A DNA stretch of 64,000 nucleotides, taken from Palaemon carinicauda (Eukaryota > Arthropoda > Malacostraca > Decapoda > Palaemonidae). Shown here piece by piece: positions 60,745-64,000 of this stretch. A program made the position numbers and the translations under genes. Position 1 is the stretch's first letter, and every line of letters begins with the position of its first letter. The notes beneath the pieces are model-generated. The model saw only the letters and a list, made by a program, of their open reading frames with translations. It did not search any database and was not told the origin of the DNA. The stretch spans positions 203,384,977 through 203,448,976 of the forward strand of contig NC_090725.1 of the NCBI RefSeq assembly GCF_036898095.1. Reading direction: 5' to 3'.

Positions 60745-61470
60745 TCAAGGGAAGAGGTATATCTCCCACGGCACCAACCACCGAAGACTCTTCACTTTGC
60801 TTGGAAGACCCCTGCGGATGACTATCGCAGATGACGCTACCTCCATACCGCGACTGTAGCGGGTTGTCTCTTCTTGAGGAGGAGGCGTAGTGTCTCCAGG
60901 CATGAAGCCGAAGCGACGCCCCGGTTCGGGAGAGATGTCGCAGTGTGGTTGTTTGAGTAGTCTGCGCCGTGGGAGAAGCTCTCCCGGGAGTTCCGTCAGG
61001 GGAAGCAGAGGGTTCAGAAACCGTTCTGCGCATAGTCCCAGTGGAGCTCTCCCATTGAAAGGTTGACAGACAACCTGGTCTTGTTGAGACCCATTGTCCA
61101 CAGACAAAAAGGAGGGAAGACGCAGGCGTCGAAGTTGTCCCACCATCACCGGAATGCATCTTGCCAGAGTCTCGGGGTCTGAGACTGGGGGGAAGAACAG
61201 CGGAAGCTTGAGGTTCCAAGCTGTCGCGATCAGGTCCCCCAGACCAGAACTTGCTGGTTACTCAAGGTCAAAGACCCCCAGGTACACTCTTTCTACGAGG
61301 CTCTGCTCGGATAGTCGGAGAGAACATTCCTCTGCCTGGAAGGAGAGAGCCGATGGTGGTATTGAGATAATCTCAATCATCCCGGTATCTCTACTGCAAG
61401 ATGTGAAGGTGTGAAAATGCGTCCGCTGCTGGTTAGAACACGCCAGAATCATGAAGTCGACGCGCACGGG
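60745..61470 (-). pseudogene. D4 RNase H/methyltransferase-like remnant
   Basis: Broken over several frames on the - strand. Recognisable pieces are 'DLIATAWNLKLPLF' (DIRS 'DLFAT..N.KLP' block, near 61200), 'LLKQPHCDIS' and 'SLRLHAWR' (end of the RT ORF, near 60900). Upstream, 61258-61467 may be a decayed RNase H. No catalytic site is complete. Confidence 0.55.
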
Positions 61471-61943
61471 GCGACTCGGCAGGAGCTGTAGGATCTGTAG
61501 AGGGGCCAGACTACGGCCCCTAAGCCTGCCTGAATGATGGAGAGGTATCCTTCAGGTCTTGATCATAGGCCTGGACCGGAACATGCCCCCCCCCCTTTCC
61601 TTTGACGAGTCCGAGAACAGCATCAAGAATGTGGGGAAAGGACGAGAATATCCACTACCATAAAGAGGTTCCATAGGTCAACACCCATTGCAGGTCTAAT
61701 AGTCCCGCTGGTCCCATAGGGGCCAGGAAGTCCGGTTAAACGTTGCCTGAAACCACCGGAACTTGGACCGCCCCACATGGAACTTATCCTGAGGCGACCG
61801 TTTGGACTATAGACGGGTCAATGAGGAAAGGAGAACTAGGAAACGTTCCAAGGTAGGGCTGAAAGCTCTGCTTGACTGAGAACAGGTACTGCGACTCTCC
61901 TCAGTCTTGCCACAGTCAACTGAAAGGAAGGCTCGGAGGATGT

Positions 61944-62061
61944 GGCAACAGAATCTGGCGTCCCCAGGTGGTCACCCATCCAAGTACCGACCAGAACCGA
62001 CGTTGCTTAACCTCGCTGGACGGACGAGAAGCAGGGTTTCCAACGTGGTAAGGCTGTTGAC
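61944..62061 (-). rRNA. 5S rRNA-like sequence, copy 1 (probably pseudogene or SINE head)
   Basis: 118 bp. Read on the - strand it follows 5S rRNA from end to end: 'GTCAACAGCC' pairs with 'TCTGTTGCC' (helix I), 'TTCTCGTCCG' and 'AGGTTAAGCAACGTCGG' match the internal control A box region, and 'GGTACTTGGATGGGTGACC' matches box C, followed by 'ACCTGGG'. Substitutions from typical metazoan 5S make a derived copy more likely than a working gene. It lies within the D4 region. Confidence 0.68.
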
Positions 62062-62565
62062 TCAATATCATGGCCAGATACTCCAGATGTTGAGGCAGAA
62101 GAAGAGAAGGCTCCAAGCAAAGTACCATGAACCCACACTCATGGTAAGCATCCGGAAGCTTGTCCCGGCGCTGAAGAAGGTCGAATCCGAGCCTACAGGA
62201 GTTGACCAGCCCTCCAAAAAGCAGAGGCGGCGGAAGCCTGCACCTGAGCGGCCATGAGGAAAGCAGGGAGAGTTCTCTGGGGAAAAAAACCTGCTATGCC
62301 ACGGCGGGATAGCCACACTGCATCATAAGCAGGAATACTTGCAGTCTAGGCTGAATTCCACAAGCTCCCTGGAAGATGGATGGAATGGAAACTGAAAGTA
62401 CCCGTCCTTCCTGAGGCGACCGTTTGGACTATAGACGGGCCAATGAGGAAAGGAGAACTAGGAAACGTTCCAAGGTAGGGCTGAAAGCTCTGCTTGACTG
62501 AGAACAGGTACTGCGACTCTCCTCAGTCTTGCCACAGTCAACTGAAAGGAAGGCTCGGAGGATGT

Positions 62566-62683
62566 GGCAACAGAATCTGGCGTCCCCAGGTGGTCACCCA
62601 TCCAAGTACCGACCAGAACCGACGTTGCTTAACCTCGCTGGACGGACGAGAAGCGGGGTTTCCAACGTGGTAAGGCTGTTGAC
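62566..62683 (-). rRNA. 5S rRNA-like sequence, copy 2 (probably pseudogene or SINE head)
   Basis: Second copy, 622 bp from the first and nearly identical (one difference noticed: 'AGAAGCGGGG' instead of 'AGAAGCAGGG' on the + strand). It retains the helix I ends and the box C sequence. Confidence 0.68.
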
Positions 62684-63072
62684 TCAATATCATGGCCAGA
62701 TACTCCAGATGTTGAGGCAGAAGAAGAGAAGGCTCCAAGCAAAGTACCATGAACCCACACTCATGGTAAGCATCCGGAAGCTTGTACCATGAACCCACAC
62801 TCATGGTAAGTATCCGGAAGCTTGTCCCGGCGCTGAAGAAGGTCGAATCCGAGCCTACAGGAGTTGACCAGCCCTTCAAAAAGCAGAGGCGGCGGAAGCC
62901 TGCACCTGAGCGGCCATGAGGAAAGCAGGGAGAGTTCTCTGGGGAAAAAAACCTGCTATGCCACGGCGGGATAGCCACACTGCATCATAAGCAGGAATAC
63001 TTGCAGTCTAGGCTGAATTCCACAAGCTCCCTGGAAGATGGATGGAATGGAAACTGAAAGTACCCGTCCTTC

Positions 63073-64000
63073 CGAACCAGGGTTTAAGGAGTCCTGTCGC
63101 CTCGTTACCAGTCTGATCGATTCTGCTGTTCTACGCTGGCCGAAGTTTGTTCGACAAACTTGATCAGGGCTGAGAGGTCGACTACGGAACTCCCCTCTCA
63201 GATCCTTCCCTACAAGAAAGGATCGACTGAAGAGGCCAGGGGTGAAGCCGTCGATGATCCTATGGAGGACCTTCGCCTAAGGTATGGATCATTCTGCCCA
63301 ACCGGGGAACTCTTGCCGACGCTATGGCATAGAGGTTCAGAGACACTGAATTCGCTGACAGAGACGGCAGGCGCGATAACCTTGGCTGATCACAGAGATT
63401 GTGCGGGAATGGGCATCGGGAAGCTGTCATCCGGATGAGTAACCTTAAGCATCCTTCCAGCGAGAAACCTGCAATCCTAGAGTTCGTGAACTCTGCCGCT
63501 CCTTTTAGGACTATGCCCCCCCGGGGGAGCCTCCCATGCCATCTGTTCCTGACAGGAGGAAACTGCAATTGGACACCATGTCCCAGTTGTCGTAGCCGAT
63601 AACTTAGGCCGACGTGGTTGAAAGAAAAGGGCGCTGGAGCCCTGCAGAGTCTGGAAGAAAGCGCCTGGGAGGAGTGAAAACGGAAGCCGATTTCCTCCGC
63701 ACAGCCGCTGTCTAAGTCTCTGTCCTTGGGCACAAACAAACTCTTCTCAAGGATGGAAGGGTGTCTGAGGTCGTCGACCTCCACAGATGAGACACCCGAA
63801 GGAAGCCCTCAGTCAGCGCGTCCAGATGGTACAACATCGAGCTTGTCCGCAAGTTAGATACTTAACGACGAAAGGCCAAGGTGCCTGAGCTCGAGAGGAG
63901 GAAAGTACCCATGATCTTCCTGTAGCTTCCTTGAACCAAACCTCGGGCCGTAACCGAGGAGGGAAAGGACCTGGTAAGCCCCCAGAGGAAGGGGTAAGCA
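63073..64000 (-). pseudogene. Possible D4 gag-like remnant
   Basis: On the - strand, broken frames include 'FTPPRRFLPDSAGLQRPFL' and an 'AVRRKS' motif, resembling the Pro/Ser-rich region near the end of DIRS gag. Stops are frequent. The longest frame, 63260-63784, is not recognised. Assigned mainly by position within D4. Confidence 0.35.

Larger units (their letters stand above)
61788..63072. repeat. 622-bp tandem duplication carrying 5S-like sequence
   Basis: 61788-62409 is repeated at 62410-63072 with an offset of 622 and only a few substitutions. The second unit is about 41 bp longer because the segment 'GTACCATGAACCCACACTCA' to the next 'GGAAGCTT' (near 62742-62826) is itself doubled. 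Confidence 0.93.
59053..64000 (-). mobile_element. DIRS element D4, - strand, decayed, extends past the window
   Basis: The right end is at 59053 ('ATGACAAATTCGAAGATAAT') and an ICR is at 59306-59402. Inward on the - strand come a broken YR (about 59884-60110), RNase H/methyltransferase-like remnants (about 60750-61470), a block with 5S-like tandem copies (61788-63072) and gag-like sequence (about 63070-64000). The left end would be beyond 64000. It lies inside the POLE4-like gene in the same orientation as that gene. Its lineage is distinct from the other elements here. Confidence 0.78.

Noticed and set aside
60112..60859. + strand ORFs in the D4 region
   Set aside because: Antisense to the recognisable - strand RT/YR remnants; no motif was found.

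Overview
The window is eukaryotic nuclear DNA, most likely from a decapod crustacean. The grounds are split host genes with canonical GT..AG introns, dense DIRS-type tyrosine-recombinase retrotransposons, Tigger/pogo DNA transposons, a Ty3/gypsy remnant and long (CT)n tracts. No species can be named from the sequence alone.

Host genes are few. Two exons of a WDR6-like WD40 gene (19728-20016 and 57549-57907, + strand) are separated by a 37.5 kb intron. The last exon of a POLE4-like histone-fold gene (58801-58941, - strand) converges on it. Nearly everything else is mobile DNA.

Layout. (1) 1-13.07 kb: the 3' part of a DIRS element (A), about 0.7 kb of unassigned sequence and the left end of a second DIRS element (D2), all inside a 5,591-bp tandem duplication (1888-7478 and 7479-13069). 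(2) 11.86-19.55 kb: full-length D2, ending 179 bp before a WDR6 exon. (3) 20-25 kb: WDR6 intron with a (CT)n tract and a decayed Ty3/gypsy element on the - strand. (4) 25.18-41.41 kb: a Tigger element (Tigger1) that contains DIRS element C (27.85-41.28 kb), which itself contains DIRS element B (28.72-35.48 kb). B is the most intact element. (5) 42.46-55.04 kb: a second Tigger (Tigger2) containing DIRS element D3 (45.64-54.46 kb). (6) 55.3-55.8 kb: a gypsy protease fragment, possibly the other half of the element at 22-25 kb. (7) 57.5-58.9 kb: the two host gene 3' ends. (8) 59.05 kb to the window end: a decayed DIRS element (D4) on the - strand carrying two 5S-rRNA-like copies in a 622-bp tandem repeat.

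The DIRS elements share one design: inverted terminal repeats, then gag, RT-RNase H-methyltransferase-like and tyrosine recombinase (YR) frames, then an internal complementary region (ICR) that is the reverse complement of the joined left and right ends. In A, B, D2 and D3 the RT lies in the +1 frame relative to gag. YR returns to the gag frame, and that frame stays free of stops across the whole RT region apart from a single TGA at the end of gag (none in D2). Two gag types, each with a different N-terminal Cys/His module, mark two DIRS lineages (A/B/C and D2/D3). All domain assignments are by eye from motifs; no database search was run.
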